Shown here: piece after piece, positions 51,752 through 60,236 of the stretch
How positions within the stretch are numbered: position 1 is the first letter of the stretch
How the letters are laid out: each line of letters begins with the position of its first letter
Assembly: GCF_900090105.1 (NCBI RefSeq)
Contig: NZ_FMDM01000003.1
Coordinates: 248,001 to 312,000, forward strand
Length of the DNA: 64,000 nt
Source of the DNA: Micromonospora humi
GTDB taxonomy: Bacteria > Actinomycetota > Actinomycetes > Mycobacteriales > Micromonosporaceae
Direction of reading: 5' to 3'
Notes under the pieces: model-generated
The model's input: the letters and a program-made list of their open reading frames with translations, nothing else
What the model was told of the DNA's origin: nothing
Database searches by the model: none
Program-made: the position numbers and the translations under genes

Positions 51752-51806
51752 TGAATCCTGACACGTCGGGGCCCGGTTCCGGGAGTGCGTTGTGGCGCGG
51801 CGTACG
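51752..51806. other. attR, 55-bp direct repeat
   Basis: Perfect copy of 40119-40173. It ends 60 bp before the plsC start, so integration replaced sequence upstream of the plsC promoter region with element DNA. Confidence 0.92.
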
Positions 51807-51866
51807 TGGTTCGTACCCTCATCCCGGACGTTCCCCCGCGTCACCACCTGATCCGGAAGGACCCCG

Positions 51867-52562
51867 GTGCTGTACTGGCTGCTGAAGTACATCATTCTCG
51901 GCCCGTTGCTGCGGCTGGTCTTCCGACCGCAGGTCGAGGGGTTGGCGCACGTGCCGGCCACCGGCCCGGTGATCCTGGCCAGCAACCACCTCTCCTTCTC
52001 GGATTCGATCTTCACCCCGCTGATCGTCAAGCGAAAAGTCACCTTCATCGCGAAAGCCGAATACTTCACCGGCAGGGGCGTGAAGGGATGGCTGACCAAG
52101 CTGTTCTTCGTCGGCGCGGGCACCATCCCGGTCGACCGCTCCGGTGGGCAGGCCGCCCGGGCCGCACTCGACACCCAGCTCGAGGTGCTGCGCGCCGGTG
52201 GCGTCGCCGGCATCTATCCGGAGGGCACCCGGTCACCCGACGGCCGGCTCTACCGGGGCAAGACCGGGGTGGCCCGGCTCGCCCTGGAGAGCGGTGCCCC
52301 GGTGGTCCCGATGGCCATGCTCAACTCCGACGCCATCCAGCCGACCGGGCAGATCATCCCCAACCTGGGCCGGATCCGGATCCGCTTCGGCCCCCCGCTC
52401 GACTTCTCCCGCTACGCCGGCCTGGCCGGTGACCGGTTCGTCGAGCGCGCCGTCACCGACGAGATCATGTACGAGCTGATGGAACTCTCCGGCCGGGAGT
52501 ACGTCGACACGTACGCCCAGAAGGTGAAGAACGCGCCGCCGCGCCGGCCGGTAGCCGCCTGA
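51867..52562 (+). CDS. plsC: 1-acyl-glycerol-3-phosphate acyltransferase (PlsC family)
   Basis: 231 residues from GTG 51867 with AAGGA upstream. The acyltransferase motifs are SNHLSFSD (H-x4-D) and YPEGTRS. An N-terminal membrane-associated helix (LLKYIILGPLLRLVF) is present. It acylates lysophosphatidic acid at the inner membrane. Similar to M. tuberculosis Rv2182c, consistent with the regional synteny. It meets the cyclase gene end-on with 2 bp between. Confidence 0.92.
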   Translation: MLYWLLKYIILGPLLRLVFRPQVEGLAHVPATGPVILASNHLSFSDSIFTPLIVKRKVTFIAKAEYFTGRGVKGWLTKLFFVGAGTIPVDRSGGQAARAALDTQLEVLRAGGVAGIYPEGTRSPDGRLYRGKTGVARLALESGAPVVPMAMLNSDAIQPTGQIIPNLGRIRIRFGPPLDFSRYAGLAGDRFVERAVTDEIMYELMELSGREYVDTYAQKVKNAPPRRPVAA

Positions 52563-52564
52563 GG

Positions 52565-55500
52565 TCAACCGGCGCCGGCGATCCGCAGCAGACCACCGGC
52601 GGCGTGCCGGTCCGCGAACGCGCGCACCCGGGCCAGCGTCTCCGTCGCGGCCGGCGGGTCCGCCTCGGTCAGCGGCCCCACCGCCAGGGCGGCGGCGATG
52701 ACCTCGTCGGTGACGTCGGTCATTCCGGCGTACCCCTCCGCGGCGGCGGTGAACAGCCGGCCGGCCCGGGCCAGGTCGCCGTCGCGGCGGGCCAACGCCG
52801 CGTCCGCCGAGCAACCGGCCGCCCGCGCCCAGCGGGTCGCGCGCGGCGCGCGGCCCAGCAGGTCACGCACCAGCAGCGCGGCGTCGTCACCGAGCAGGCC
52901 GGCGACGTGACCGACCGCCGGCACCCACTCGGCGAACGGGATCATCCGGGTGCGCCGCCAGTCCGCGTCCAGCTCGGCCAGCAGCGCGAGCGCCTCGTCC
53001 CGGCGGCCCTGCACCGCGCGGCAGAGCGCGGCGTGTGCCACGGTGGACCGCAACACCCGGTGGAAGCCGCTGCGCCGCGCGGCGACAAGCGCCTGGTCCA
53101 CCAGGTCCGGGGCGCCGTCGGCGGCGGCCGGGCCGTCGCCCAGCGCCCGGATCCAGCCGGAGATCGCCACGATGTGCAGGTCCCACTCGTCGGTCGGGCG
53201 CCGGGTGGACCCCTCGGCCATCCGCAGCGCCGCGGTCCAGTCCCCGCTGTAGTAGGACCGGGTCCACTGGTCGCTGAAGCTCACCGTGAGGCCGTGCTCG
53301 CCGGCCAGGTCCAGCGACCGCTGCTCGTCGACCAGCCGGGCCGAGCCGGCCAGGTCGCCCTCCTCCTGCAACGCCCACGCCAGGTTGTGCACCGCGCGAC
53401 GGCGGCTGGTGAGCCGCTCCACCCGGCACTCCTCGGTGACCTCGGCCAGCTCGGCGTACGCCTCCTCGACGCCGGCCTGGTAGCGGGCCACCGCCAGGGT
53501 GATCCGGGCGTTGGCCCGCGCCTCGCGCAGCTCCAGCCGCTCGGCCAGCTCGGCGGCGCTGCCGGCGGCGGCGCAGGCCGGCTCGGTCTCCGCGTCGAGC
53601 ATGTGCGCCCGGGCCAGCTCCAGCAGCACGCCGACCTTGTCCTCGCTGTCCGGCAGCGCGGCGTGCAGCCGGATCGCCCGGTCCAGGCAGCGCAACGTCT
53701 CCGACCGGTCGGCCCGGGCCCACGCCGCGGTGGCCAGCAGCCGCCACGCCTTCGCCGCGCCGGGCAGGTCACCGGCGTCGGTCAGCTGCCCGGCGAGACG
53801 GGTCAGCAGGGCCGTGCCGTCGGCCACCAGGAACCCGTCCTGGTCGGCGTAGAAGGCCAACTCGGCCTGGAACAGCTCCAGCGCCGGATCCGGCCCGCAC
53901 TCGACGCTGAGCGCGCGCTCGACGAGCGTGGCCGCGGTGTCCAGCGCGTGCAGGTCGTACGCCCGGCGGGCGGCCCGGTGCAAGGCGGACCGGGTGGCGG
54001 CGGCGTGCGGAGCCTGGTCCAGGCCCACCGTGCGGGCGATCTCGTGCGCCGCCCACCGGTGGTTGGCCATCACCTCGGCCAGGTCGTGCTGCCGGCCGTC
54101 GGCGAGCTGCTCCAGCCAGTCGGCGGCGCGCTGGTGCCGGGCCACCCGCTCGGCGCGCGGCAGCCGCTGATAGCAGACGTCCCGCACCAGCACGTGCCGG
54201 AACCGGTACTCCGGCTGCCCGGGCATGGTCGAGGTGGGCAGCTCGAAGACCAGGTCGCGCCGCTGGAGCCGGTGCAGCGCCCGTTCCACCCACTCCGCCG
54301 GCCGGCCCAGGGCCAGCGCCACCGGCGCCGCCCAGAACTGCACCCCGACCACCGAGGCGGCCTGGAGCACCGCCCGGTCGGCCGCGTCCAGCAGGTCCAG
54401 CCGGTTGGCGATGACCGCCTGGACGGTACGCGGCATCCCGGCGCCGCCGGCCGGGTCGAGGCGTACCGGGCCGGCGGCGCGCTCGACCAGGCCGCCGTCG
54501 AGCAGCATCCGGGCGTACTCCTGGGCATAGAGCGGGTTGCCGTCGGCGAACTCGATGAGCGGCGCGCGGGCGTCGCTGGGCAGCGTGGCCTGGCCGAGCA
54601 GCAGCGAGTAGAGCGTGTCGATGTCGCCGTCGTGCATCGGCGGCACCGAGATGGACATCGCACCGCTGATCGTGCCGGTCCACGCCGGGTGCCGCTCGCG
54701 CAGCTCCGGCCGGGCGGTGGCGACGACCAGCAGCGGCACGTTGCGGGCCGCCGCGCCGAGCTGCTCCACGAAGGAGAGCATCGCCTCGTCGGCCCAGTGC
54801 ATGTCCTCGAAGACGAGCACGGTCGGGCCGGTCGCGGCCAGCGCGAGCAGGAAACGCCGCCACGCCGCCTCGGTCTCGGCCGAGGTGAGCCGCTCCCCGG
54901 GCACGCCCACCAGCGGGCCCAGCGCCTCGGCCAGCCGCACCGCGTGCGGGTCGGCGAGCCGGCTTAGCCGCTCGCGCAGGCGCTCCCGGGCGGCGGCCGG
55001 GTCGTCGGCGCCGGTCAGCCCGGTCCAGCGGCGCACGATGTCGGCGAGCGCGGCGTAGGTGACGTTCTCGCCGAACGGTGGGCACTGACCGGTCAGCCAG
55101 GTGACCCGCGCGCCGGGCAGATTCGCCGCGTGCCGGGCCAGCTCGCGCAGCAGCCGGCTCTTGCCCACCCCGGCCGGGCCGAAGACGGTCAGCAGCTGCG
55201 ACGTGCGCTCGGTGACGGTGCGGTGCAGCGCACTGACCAGCAGGCCCCGCTCGTGGTCCCGGTCGACCATCGGGGTCAGCTCGGCGCCCTGGTCGTCGCG
55301 CCGGGGCCGGGCCTGCACGGCCAGCCAGATCCGGCTCACCGCCGACCGGCCGCGCAGCGTCACCGGCGGCTGGTCGGCGTACTCCATCTCGCGCCGGGTG
55401 GCCGCCCAGGTGCTCTCGTCGACCACCACGCCCCCGACCGGCGCCAGCGCCTGCAACCGGCTCGCGGTGTTGACCACGTCGCCGGTGACGAACGCCTGGC

Positions 55501-55861
55501 CGCCGTCGCGCGCCGCGGCCAGGTCGACAAGCGCCTCGCCGGTGGCGATGCCGACCCGGAAGCCGAGCGGGGGCTGCGGTCCGGCCGGCTGCCGGGCCAG
55601 GCTCCGCTGCAGCTCCAACCCGGCGCGTACGCACCGCAGCGCGTCGTTGTCGGTGGCCACCGGCGCGCCGAACAACGCCATCACCGCGTCGCCGATGTAC
55701 TTCTCCACCACGCCGCCGTACTGGTGCACCAGCCGGCGCACCGTGGCGAAGTAGACCTGTTGCAGGCCGCGGGCCTGTTCCGGGTCGGCCCGCTCGGCGT
55801 ACGTGGTGAAGTCGACGATGTCGATGAAGAGCACGCTCACCTGCCGGCGGTCCTCCTGCAC
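52565..55861 (-). CDS. Adenylate/guanylate cyclase with AAA ATPase and TPR-like region
   Basis: 1098 residues if GTG 55861 is the start. A class III cyclase domain has metal Asp residues in VLFIDIVDFTTY and KYIGDAVMALFG and the purine/transition-state region TGDVVNTASRLQ. An AAA/NB-ARC-like ATPase follows (Walker A FGPAGVGKSR, Walker B-like VLVFEDMHWAD). The C-terminal about 500 residues are helical repeats. These giant proteins are thought to link nucleotide signalling to a sensor ATPase. No DNA-binding domain is seen. The start is doubtful: a Cys-rich zinc-ribbon stretch continues in frame upstream (see 55862-56053). Confidence 0.92.
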   Translation of the reverse strand: MQEDRRQVSVLFIDIVDFTTYAERADPEQARGLQQVYFATVRRLVHQYGGVVEKYIGDAVMALFGAPVATDNDALRCVRAGLELQRSLARQPAGPQPPLGFRVGIATGEALVDLAAARDGGQAFVTGDVVNTASRLQALAPVGGVVVDESTWAATRREMEYADQPPVTLRGRSAVSRIWLAVQARPRRDDQGAELTPMVDRDHERGLLVSALHRTVTERTSQLLTVFGPAGVGKSRLLRELARHAANLPGARVTWLTGQCPPFGENVTYAALADIVRRWTGLTGADDPAAARERLRERLSRLADPHAVRLAEALGPLVGVPGERLTSAETEAAWRRFLLALAATGPTVLVFEDMHWADEAMLSFVEQLGAAARNVPLLVVATARPELRERHPAWTGTISGAMSISVPPMHDGDIDTLYSLLLGQATLPSDARAPLIEFADGNPLYAQEYARMLLDGGLVERAAGPVRLDPAGGAGMPRTVQAVIANRLDLLDAADRAVLQAASVVGVQFWAAPVALALGRPAEWVERALHRLQRRDLVFELPTSTMPGQPEYRFRHVLVRDVCYQRLPRAERVARHQRAADWLEQLADGRQHDLAEVMANHRWAAHEIARTVGLDQAPHAAATRSALHRAARRAYDLHALDTAATLVERALSVECGPDPALELFQAELAFYADQDGFLVADGTALLTRLAGQLTDAGDLPGAAKAWRLLATAAWARADRSETLRCLDRAIRLHAALPDSEDKVGVLLELARAHMLDAETEPACAAAGSAAELAERLELREARANARITLAVARYQAGVEEAYAELAEVTEECRVERLTSRRRAVHNLAWALQEEGDLAGSARLVDEQRSLDLAGEHGLTVSFSDQWTRSYYSGDWTAALRMAEGSTRRPTDEWDLHIVAISGWIRALGDGPAAADGAPDLVDQALVAARRSGFHRVLRSTVAHAALCRAVQGRRDEALALLAELDADWRRTRMIPFAEWVPAVGHVAGLLGDDAALLVRDLLGRAPRATRWARAAGCSADAALARRDGDLARAGRLFTAAAEGYAGMTDVTDEVIAAALAVGPLTEADPPAATETLARVRAFADRHAAGGLLRIAGAG

Positions 55862-56053
55862 CGCGACCGCGTGGTCGCGCAGCGGCTGGCCGCAGTTGGT
55901 GCAGAAGTTGGCCCCGGCGTCGTTGGCGTGACCGCAGCCCGGGCAGGCGGCGGCGAGCGGCCGGCCGCACCCGCCGCAGAAGCGGTCGTCCGGCCCGGCG
56001 CTCCGGGAGCAGTGTCCACAGGTGAGGTCGATGTCCGGCTCCGTACGCGTGAG
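55862..56053 (-). other. In-frame zinc-ribbon coding extension without a standard start
   Basis: Reading back from GTG 55861 there is no stop until 56108, and the frame encodes two zinc ribbons: LTCGHCS, FCGGCGRPL, ACPGCGHAN, FCTNCGQPL. That is strongly protein-like and fits cyclases of this type. No ATG, GTG or TTG lies in frame; a CTG at 56080 is the only near-start. Translation may use a rare start, or the start codon has been lost. Confidence 0.65.
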
Positions 56054-56170
56054 GTCACCAGTGTCCCGCGCGGCCGGCAGTCGGGTAACCGACCCCTCGG
56101 CGGGACGTCACGGCTGTTCGGCCGGGTCTAGTCTCCCCTAGCAGGAAGTCCCGTCGACAGGGAGAGTGCC

Positions 56171-56416
56171 GTGCACGTCCGGCTTTCCGCCCCATGGACC
56201 GATCCACGAGGGACGGTGTGGGCCTCGGGCGACACGGTCGACGTGGACGCCGTCACACTCGCCGAACTGGAGGAAAAAGGCATGGTGGAGCAGCCCACGA
56301 GCAGCGGATCGTCCGAGACCACGACCACCACCACGACGACGCCGCCGAAGAAGACCGACCCGTCGAAGATCGGCCCCGGCCCGAGCGCGCCGCCGGCCGA
56401 CACCAAGGACAACTGA
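56171..56416 (+). CDS. Small Thr/Pro-rich protein
   Basis: 81 residues from GTG 56171 with AGGGAG upstream. The first 40 residues are ordered (VRLSAPWTDPRGTVWASG, then VDVDAVTLAELEEKGMV) and the rest is low-complexity with a run of eight Thr and Pro/Lys. There is no signal peptide. No family recognised. It ends at a 28-bp palindrome, convergent with the MFS gene. Confidence 0.7.
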   Translation: MHVRLSAPWTDPRGTVWASGDTVDVDAVTLAELEEKGMVEQPTSSGSSETTTTTTTTPPKKTDPSKIGPGPSAPPADTKDN

Positions 56417-56424
56417 GACCAGGG

Positions 56425-56452
56425 GGAGCCGGTGGCCGCGGCCACCGGCTCC
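56425..56452. terminator. 28-bp perfect palindrome terminator
   Basis: A fully self-complementary 28-bp sequence (half-site GGAGCCGGTGGCCG) lies between the convergent small Thr-rich and MFS genes. Confidence 0.8.
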
Positions 56453-56468
56453 GCCGTGCCCGGTCGGC

Positions 56469-57689
56469 TCAGGCCACCGCCGCCACCGCCGCCCGCCGCC
56501 CCACCCGCCCACCGAGGGCCCGGGTCAGCAGCGGCACCACGAGCGCCAGCGTGGCGAGGATCCCGACGCCGGACACGGCCAGCAGCCACCGGGGTCCGAT
56601 CGCCCCGAGCAGGGACGCCCCGGCGAGGTACGCCAGCACCTCCGCCCCGTAGGGGAACATGTAGACCGTGCCGAAGACGACGCCGAGCCGTTCGGCCGGC
56701 ACGTGCTGTTGGATGAGCGTGTCCGACGCCACGTGGTGCCAACCCGCGCCGGCCCCGGCCAGCGCCTGCCCGACGAGCGCCACGCCGATCACCGGACTCA
56801 CGCCGGTGACGAGCGTGCCGACGCCGAGCGCGAGCACCGCGCCGTAGAGCACGAACTGCATCCTGGTTCGTCCGCCGGCGCGGGCCAGCAGCATCGGGCC
56901 GAGCACCATGCCCACGCCGTAGGCGGTGCCGAGCAGGCCGATCATGACCTCGTCGGCCGCGAGCGCGGTGCGTCCGAGCGGCACCAGGGCCAGGTTGTCC
57001 AGCGCGGCGAACGTCACCAGCACCAGGAAACCGATCGAGACCGCCCGCACCACGCCGCTGGTGCGCACGACGTGCATGCCCGCGCCGAGCACCTGACGGT
57101 ACGGCTCGCGCGGTGGGGTCGGCGCGCCGGGCGCGGACAGCCCGCGTACGCCGCCGATCAGCAGCGCGGACGCCACGAAGGTGGCGGCGTCGACGATCAG
57201 CGTGGACGTCAGGTCGATGGTGGCCAGCATCAGCCCGCCGAGGGCCGGGCCGGCGGCGAACCCGATGTTCATGCCGACCGCCAGTTGGGCGTTGGCCGCG
57301 GGCAGCCGCTCCTGGCCCACCAGCCGGGGCAGCAGGCTCCGGCCGGCCGGGGTGAAGGCGGTGGCGGCCAGGGTGGCCGCGGTGACCGCCGCGAGCAGCA
57401 CCGGCAGCGGCGGGGCCAGCAGCGCCAGGGTGAGGTAGAGCAGGGCCTGGGTCAGGTCGCAGCCGACCATCAGCCGGCGTTGGTCGAACCGGTCGGCGAG
57501 CGCGCCCAGCAACGGTCCGAGGAGCCTCGGCGCGGTGGTCGCCAGCAGCAGCAGGGCCACCGCCGTGCCTCCGTACCTGTCGTAGGCGGCGATCAACAGC
57601 GCGGTGCGGGCCAGCTGGTCGCCCAGGTAGGAGACGAGGCGGGCGGACCAGTAACGACGAAAGGCGACATTGCCGCGGATCAGTGACAT
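56469..57689 (-). CDS. MFS exporter
   Basis: 406 residues from ATG 57689 with GAGGAG upstream. It has 12 hydrophobic helices and the family loop LGALADRFDQRRLM (motif A-like) between helices 2 and 3. The class resembles macrolide or multidrug efflux MFS transporters. It is divergent from the GWxGPTR-repeat peptide gene across about 214 bp, so export of that peptide or a derivative is a reasonable hypothesis, not a demonstrated link. Confidence 0.9.
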   Translation of the reverse strand: MSLIRGNVAFRRYWSARLVSYLGDQLARTALLIAAYDRYGGTAVALLLLATTAPRLLGPLLGALADRFDQRRLMVGCDLTQALLYLTLALLAPPLPVLLAAVTAATLAATAFTPAGRSLLPRLVGQERLPAANAQLAVGMNIGFAAGPALGGLMLATIDLTSTLIVDAATFVASALLIGGVRGLSAPGAPTPPREPYRQVLGAGMHVVRTSGVVRAVSIGFLVLVTFAALDNLALVPLGRTALAADEVMIGLLGTAYGVGMVLGPMLLARAGGRTRMQFVLYGAVLALGVGTLVTGVSPVIGVALVGQALAGAGAGWHHVASDTLIQQHVPAERLGVVFGTVYMFPYGAEVLAYLAGASLLGAIGPRWLLAVSGVGILATLALVVPLLTRALGGRVGRRAAVAAVA

Positions 57690-57799
57690 GCCCGTCAACT
57701 CCTCGCTGCGATCGGTCTGTCCGGCGGGGCACCGGGGCAGGGGCGCGCGGGGCAACCTTGGCAGCGGGGATCGGGGCCGGACAACGGCTCTTCAGGCAG

Positions 57800-57825
57800 C
57801 AATTAATGCACATATGTCTATTTTG
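57800..57825. promoter_or_regulatory. AT-rich patch in the divergent promoter region
   Basis: The stretch around AATTAATGCACATATGTCTA (57801-57820) is unusually AT-rich for this genome and includes the palindrome ACATATGT. It lies about 80-100 bp upstream of the repeat-peptide gene and about 110 bp upstream of the MFS gene. Likely an operator or a promoter element shared by both. Confidence 0.45.
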
Positions 57826-57903
57826 TCCGACTCGCATCGGCCGTAGCGTCTGTCCCGTACCGCCGCACCAGACGCGGCGGACCGACGATCTCCGGGAGGA
57901 ACG

Positions 57904-58059
57904 ATGACCACCTCGACCAACGCCACCGCGACCGGCTGGGCCGGCCCCGGCTTCTCCGCCACCACCCCGCAGGGCTGGATCGGCCCCACCCGCGGTTGGG
58001 CCGGCCCGACCCGCGGTTGGGTCGGCCCCACGCGTGGCTGGCTCGGCCCGACACGCTGA
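57904..58059 (+). CDS. GWxGPTR-repeat peptide
   Basis: A 51-residue gene with a very good ribosome-binding site (GGGAGGA, 3 bp from ATG). The first part MTTSTNATAT is Thr/Ser/Ala-rich. Then GWAGPGF is followed by SATTPQ and four perfect units GWIGPTR, GWAGPTR, GWVGPTR, GWLGPTR, ending at the stop. Only the third position varies, among I, A, V and L. Codons differ between copies while residues are kept, for example Thr as ACC, ACG and ACA. The design is like a multi-core precursor peptide with Arg as a natural cleavage point. No modifying enzyme is adjacent. The function is unknown. Confidence 0.85.
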   Translation: MTTSTNATATGWAGPGFSATTPQGWIGPTRGWAGPTRGWVGPTRGWLGPTR

Positions 58060-58064
58060 CGCGG

Positions 58065-58109
58065 CACACGCAGGCGCCGACCGCCCGAGGCGGTCGGCGC
58101 CTGCGTGTG
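58065..58109 (+). terminator. Very strong hairpin terminator after the repeat peptide gene
   Basis: A perfect 21-bp stem (58065-58085 with 58089-58109) and a 3-nt loop begin 6 bp after the stop. It marks the peptide gene as a complete single-gene transcript. Confidence 0.88.
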
Positions 58110-58193
58110 CGTGGGGTGGGCCGGGGCGCGCCGGCGCGTGGTGCGCGCGCTCCCGGGGTGGCGCCGGCGGTGGGCGCGGCGCCGGTGGTGGAC

Positions 58194-58886
58194 CTAGCGG
58201 TCGCTCATGCCGGCGCGGCGGCGCAACGCGGCCACGTCGGTCACCACGATCCGACGACCTTCGGTACGCAGCCAGCCGCGGCTGGCGAACGAGCCGATGG
58301 CCTGGTTGACGCTCTGTCGCGACCCGCCCGCCATCTCGGCGAGCTGGCTCTGGTTGAGCTCGATGGTGATCATCGGAGCCTGGCTCTCGCCGGCCAGCCG
58401 GACCAGCGTCTTGGCCACCCGGCCGGGCAGGTCGAGGAAGACGTGGTCGGCGTTCTGCTCGGTGAGCCGGCGGATCAGCTGGCCGAGCGAGCGCATCACC
58501 GCGTCGAGGATGCGCGGGTTGGAGTGGACCAGCTCCATGAAGGCGGGGCGGGACAGCGCCAGCGCGGCGCAGTCCTCGATGGCCTCGGCCGACGCCGACC
58601 GGGTCGAGGCGTCCAACAGGGAGACCTCGCCCAGCACGTCGGGGGGTCGGATCACCGACAGCACGGCCCGCTCGCCGGTGGGGGCGGTGCGGAACACCGC
58701 CACGGCGCCGCGGCGCAGCACGATCAGGGACTCACCGGGGTCGTTCTCGACGAAGAGGAGTTGCCCCTTGCGGTAGGTGCGCGGCACGGCCGCGGCGATG
58801 ACGCGCTGCCGCACCTCCGGCTCCAGCCCGGCGAACATCTCCACGCCCGTGAGCGCGTCACCTGGCTCCGGCAGGCGAGACTCCAC
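58194..58886 (-). CDS. Crp/Fnr-family transcriptional regulator
   Basis: 230 residues from GTG 58886; TTG 58892 is less likely because the GGAGGGG site would then overlap the start. A cyclic-nucleotide-binding domain (FAGLEPEVRQRVIAAAV, GEVSLLDASTRSASAEA) and a Crp helix-turn-helix (LAEMAGGSRQSVNQAIGSFA) are present. Homologs bind cAMP in many actinobacteria. It could respond to the large cyclase encoded about 2.5 kb upstream, by inference only. It is the nearest regulator to the peptide gene. Confidence 0.92.
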   Translation of the reverse strand: MESRLPEPGDALTGVEMFAGLEPEVRQRVIAAAVPRTYRKGQLLFVENDPGESLIVLRRGAVAVFRTAPTGERAVLSVIRPPDVLGEVSLLDASTRSASAEAIEDCAALALSRPAFMELVHSNPRILDAVMRSLGQLIRRLTEQNADHVFLDLPGRVAKTLVRLAGESQAPMITIELNQSQLAEMAGGSRQSVNQAIGSFASRGWLRTEGRRIVVTDVAALRRRAGMSDR

Positions 58887-59132
58887 GGCCAACCCCTCCC
58901 CGGTCAGAAGTCACCACTCGCACACCGGGTGAAGCTGTCAGTCCCGGTACGAGGCAGCTCAACCGGTTCGGCGCCCGACGGCGGTACACATCAGATCATG
59001 ACGTCCCGGTAGCGTGCTGTACACCCCTGGAGACACTTCCGTGACCATGCCCGGCCGGCGACCGGCGCCGCGCCGACCTCGGCGGACGCCCCGGCGACGG
59101 CCCGGCGGGGCCGATGGGCGAGGATGGTGCCG

Positions 59133-59630
59133 ATGGCCTACCGCTACTTCTATGACTGCGAATTCATCGAGGACGGCCGCACCGTCGACCTGGTGTCGAT
59201 CGGCGTCGTCGACGAGTACGGCCGCGAGTTCTACGCGGTCTCCACCGAGTTCGACGACTCCCGGGCGGTGCCCTGGGTGCGGCGCAACGTGCTGGACAAG
59301 CTCCCCTCGCCGGCCGACCGGGCGTGGCGCTCGCGGGAGCGGATCCGCGACGACCTGCACGAGTTCCTGCTGGCCCCGGTGCGCGACCGGCCGGGCGAGC
59401 AGCTCGAACTCTGGGCCTGGTACGCGGCCTACGACCACGTGGTGCTGGCCCAGCTCTGGGGCGCCATGCCGGCGCTGCCCCGGGAGATCCCCCGGTTCAC
59501 CAAGGAGCTGCGCCAGCTCTGGGACGACCGGGGCCGGCCCCGGCTGCCGGAGGCCGAGTCCGGCCGGCACGACGCGCTCGTCGACGCCCGGCACAACCTG
59601 GCCCGCTGGCGGGCCATGACCACGCGCTGA
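59133..59630 (+). CDS. DEDDh 3'-5' exoribonuclease (Rv2179c-like)
   Basis: 165 residues from ATG 59133, chosen over ATG 59124 because GAGG lies 8 bp upstream and the family starts near RYFYDCEF. The acidic residues in FYDCEFIEDG and the C-terminal HDALVDARHN match the RNase T/DEDDh fold. The homolog Rv2179c is a small exoribonuclease. No neighbour suggests a specific RNA target. Confidence 0.88.
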   Translation: MAYRYFYDCEFIEDGRTVDLVSIGVVDEYGREFYAVSTEFDDSRAVPWVRRNVLDKLPSPADRAWRSRERIRDDLHEFLLAPVRDRPGEQLELWAWYAAYDHVVLAQLWGAMPALPREIPRFTKELRQLWDDRGRPRLPEAESGRHDALVDARHNLARWRAMTTR

Positions 59631-59732
59631 GCGCAGCGAGGGCCGTGAGCGCCTGCCCCAGGCTGCGCGGCAGGTTTGACCCGTTCTGCCCGGGGCACCG
59701 GAGCGGCATCACGCCGATCCGAGGAGGGGTTC

Positions 59733-60236
59733 ATGAGCAACGAGCCGTCCAGCGCGGCCGACGCCCGCCGCAAGGTCACCGAGCTGATCCGGGACGCCCG
59801 GATCTGCCTGCTCACCACCACCGCCGTCGACGGGCGTCTGGTGAGCCGGCCGATGGGCCTGCAGGAGGCGGACTTCGACGGCGACCTGTGGTTCTTCGCC
59901 TACGCCGACTCCGCCAAGGTCCGGCAGATCCGGGTGAACCCGCAGGTCAACCTCGGCTTCTCCGACCAGAGGCACAACGCCTGGGTCTCGGTGGCCGGCA
60001 CCGCCACCGAGGAGTGGGACGCCGCCCGGGCCAAGGAGCTGTGGAACCCGCTGCTGAAGGCCTGGTTCCCGGACGGCCTGGAGACGCCGGGGATCACCCT
60101 GATCAAGGTGCACGCCGGCTCCGCGGAGTACTGGGACTCCCCGGGCAGCACGGTGGTCAACCTGCTCGGCTTCGCCAAGGCGGCGGTGACCGGGAAGCCG
60201 CCGAAGGCGGGGGAGAACCAGGAGGTCGGCTACTGA
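59733..60236 (+). CDS. FMN-binding pyridoxamine-phosphate-oxidase-like general stress protein
   Basis: 167 residues from ATG 59733 with GAGGAGG upstream. Split-barrel family features are ARICLLTTTAVDGRLVSRPM, LWFFAYADSAKVRQIR and VNLGFSDQ. It is like the general stress protein 26 group, which bind flavins, with cofactor and substrate often unknown. Single gene. Confidence 0.86.
   Translation: MSNEPSSAADARRKVTELIRDARICLLTTTAVDGRLVSRPMGLQEADFDGDLWFFAYADSAKVRQIRVNPQVNLGFSDQRHNAWVSVAGTATEEWDAARAKELWNPLLKAWFPDGLETPGITLIKVHAGSAEYWDSPGSTVVNLLGFAKAAVTGKPPKAGENQEVGY

Larger units (their letters stand above)
40119..51806. mobile_element. 11.6-kb satellite-like integrative element
   Basis: The element is bounded by identical 55-bp direct repeats and carries an integrase gene next to one end. 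It then has a leftward block of small DNA-binding genes, a rightward block of regulators, a P4-type primase-helicase, an origin-like inverted repeat, a possible terminase-small-subunit-like gene, short coiled-coil genes and cargo. There is no TraB/FtsK transfer gene, capsid, portal, tail or large terminase. That content and the 11,633-bp unit length fit a phage satellite; a non-conjugative integrated plasmid is the main alternative. It lies between two divergent host genes rather than in a tRNA gene. Confidence 0.85.

Noticed and set aside
40119..51806. Calling the element an AICE or a complete prophage
   Set aside because: No TraB/FtsK-like translocase, RepSA-type protein, capsid, portal, tail, lysis or large terminase gene could be found.
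56469..58059. A complete RiPP biosynthetic cluster around the repeat peptide
   Set aside because: No YcaO, lanthipeptide synthetase, radical SAM, ATP-grasp or protease gene lies nearby. Only an exporter and a Crp/Fnr regulator are present, so a modified product is speculation.
57792..58067. Reverse-strand 91-codon frame with RVGPxQP repeats
   Set aside because: It mirrors the GWxGPTR repeats. The forward frame has an ideal ribosome-binding site, starts just before the repeats and stops exactly at their end before a terminator; the reverse frame has none of these. Kept as a caveat only.
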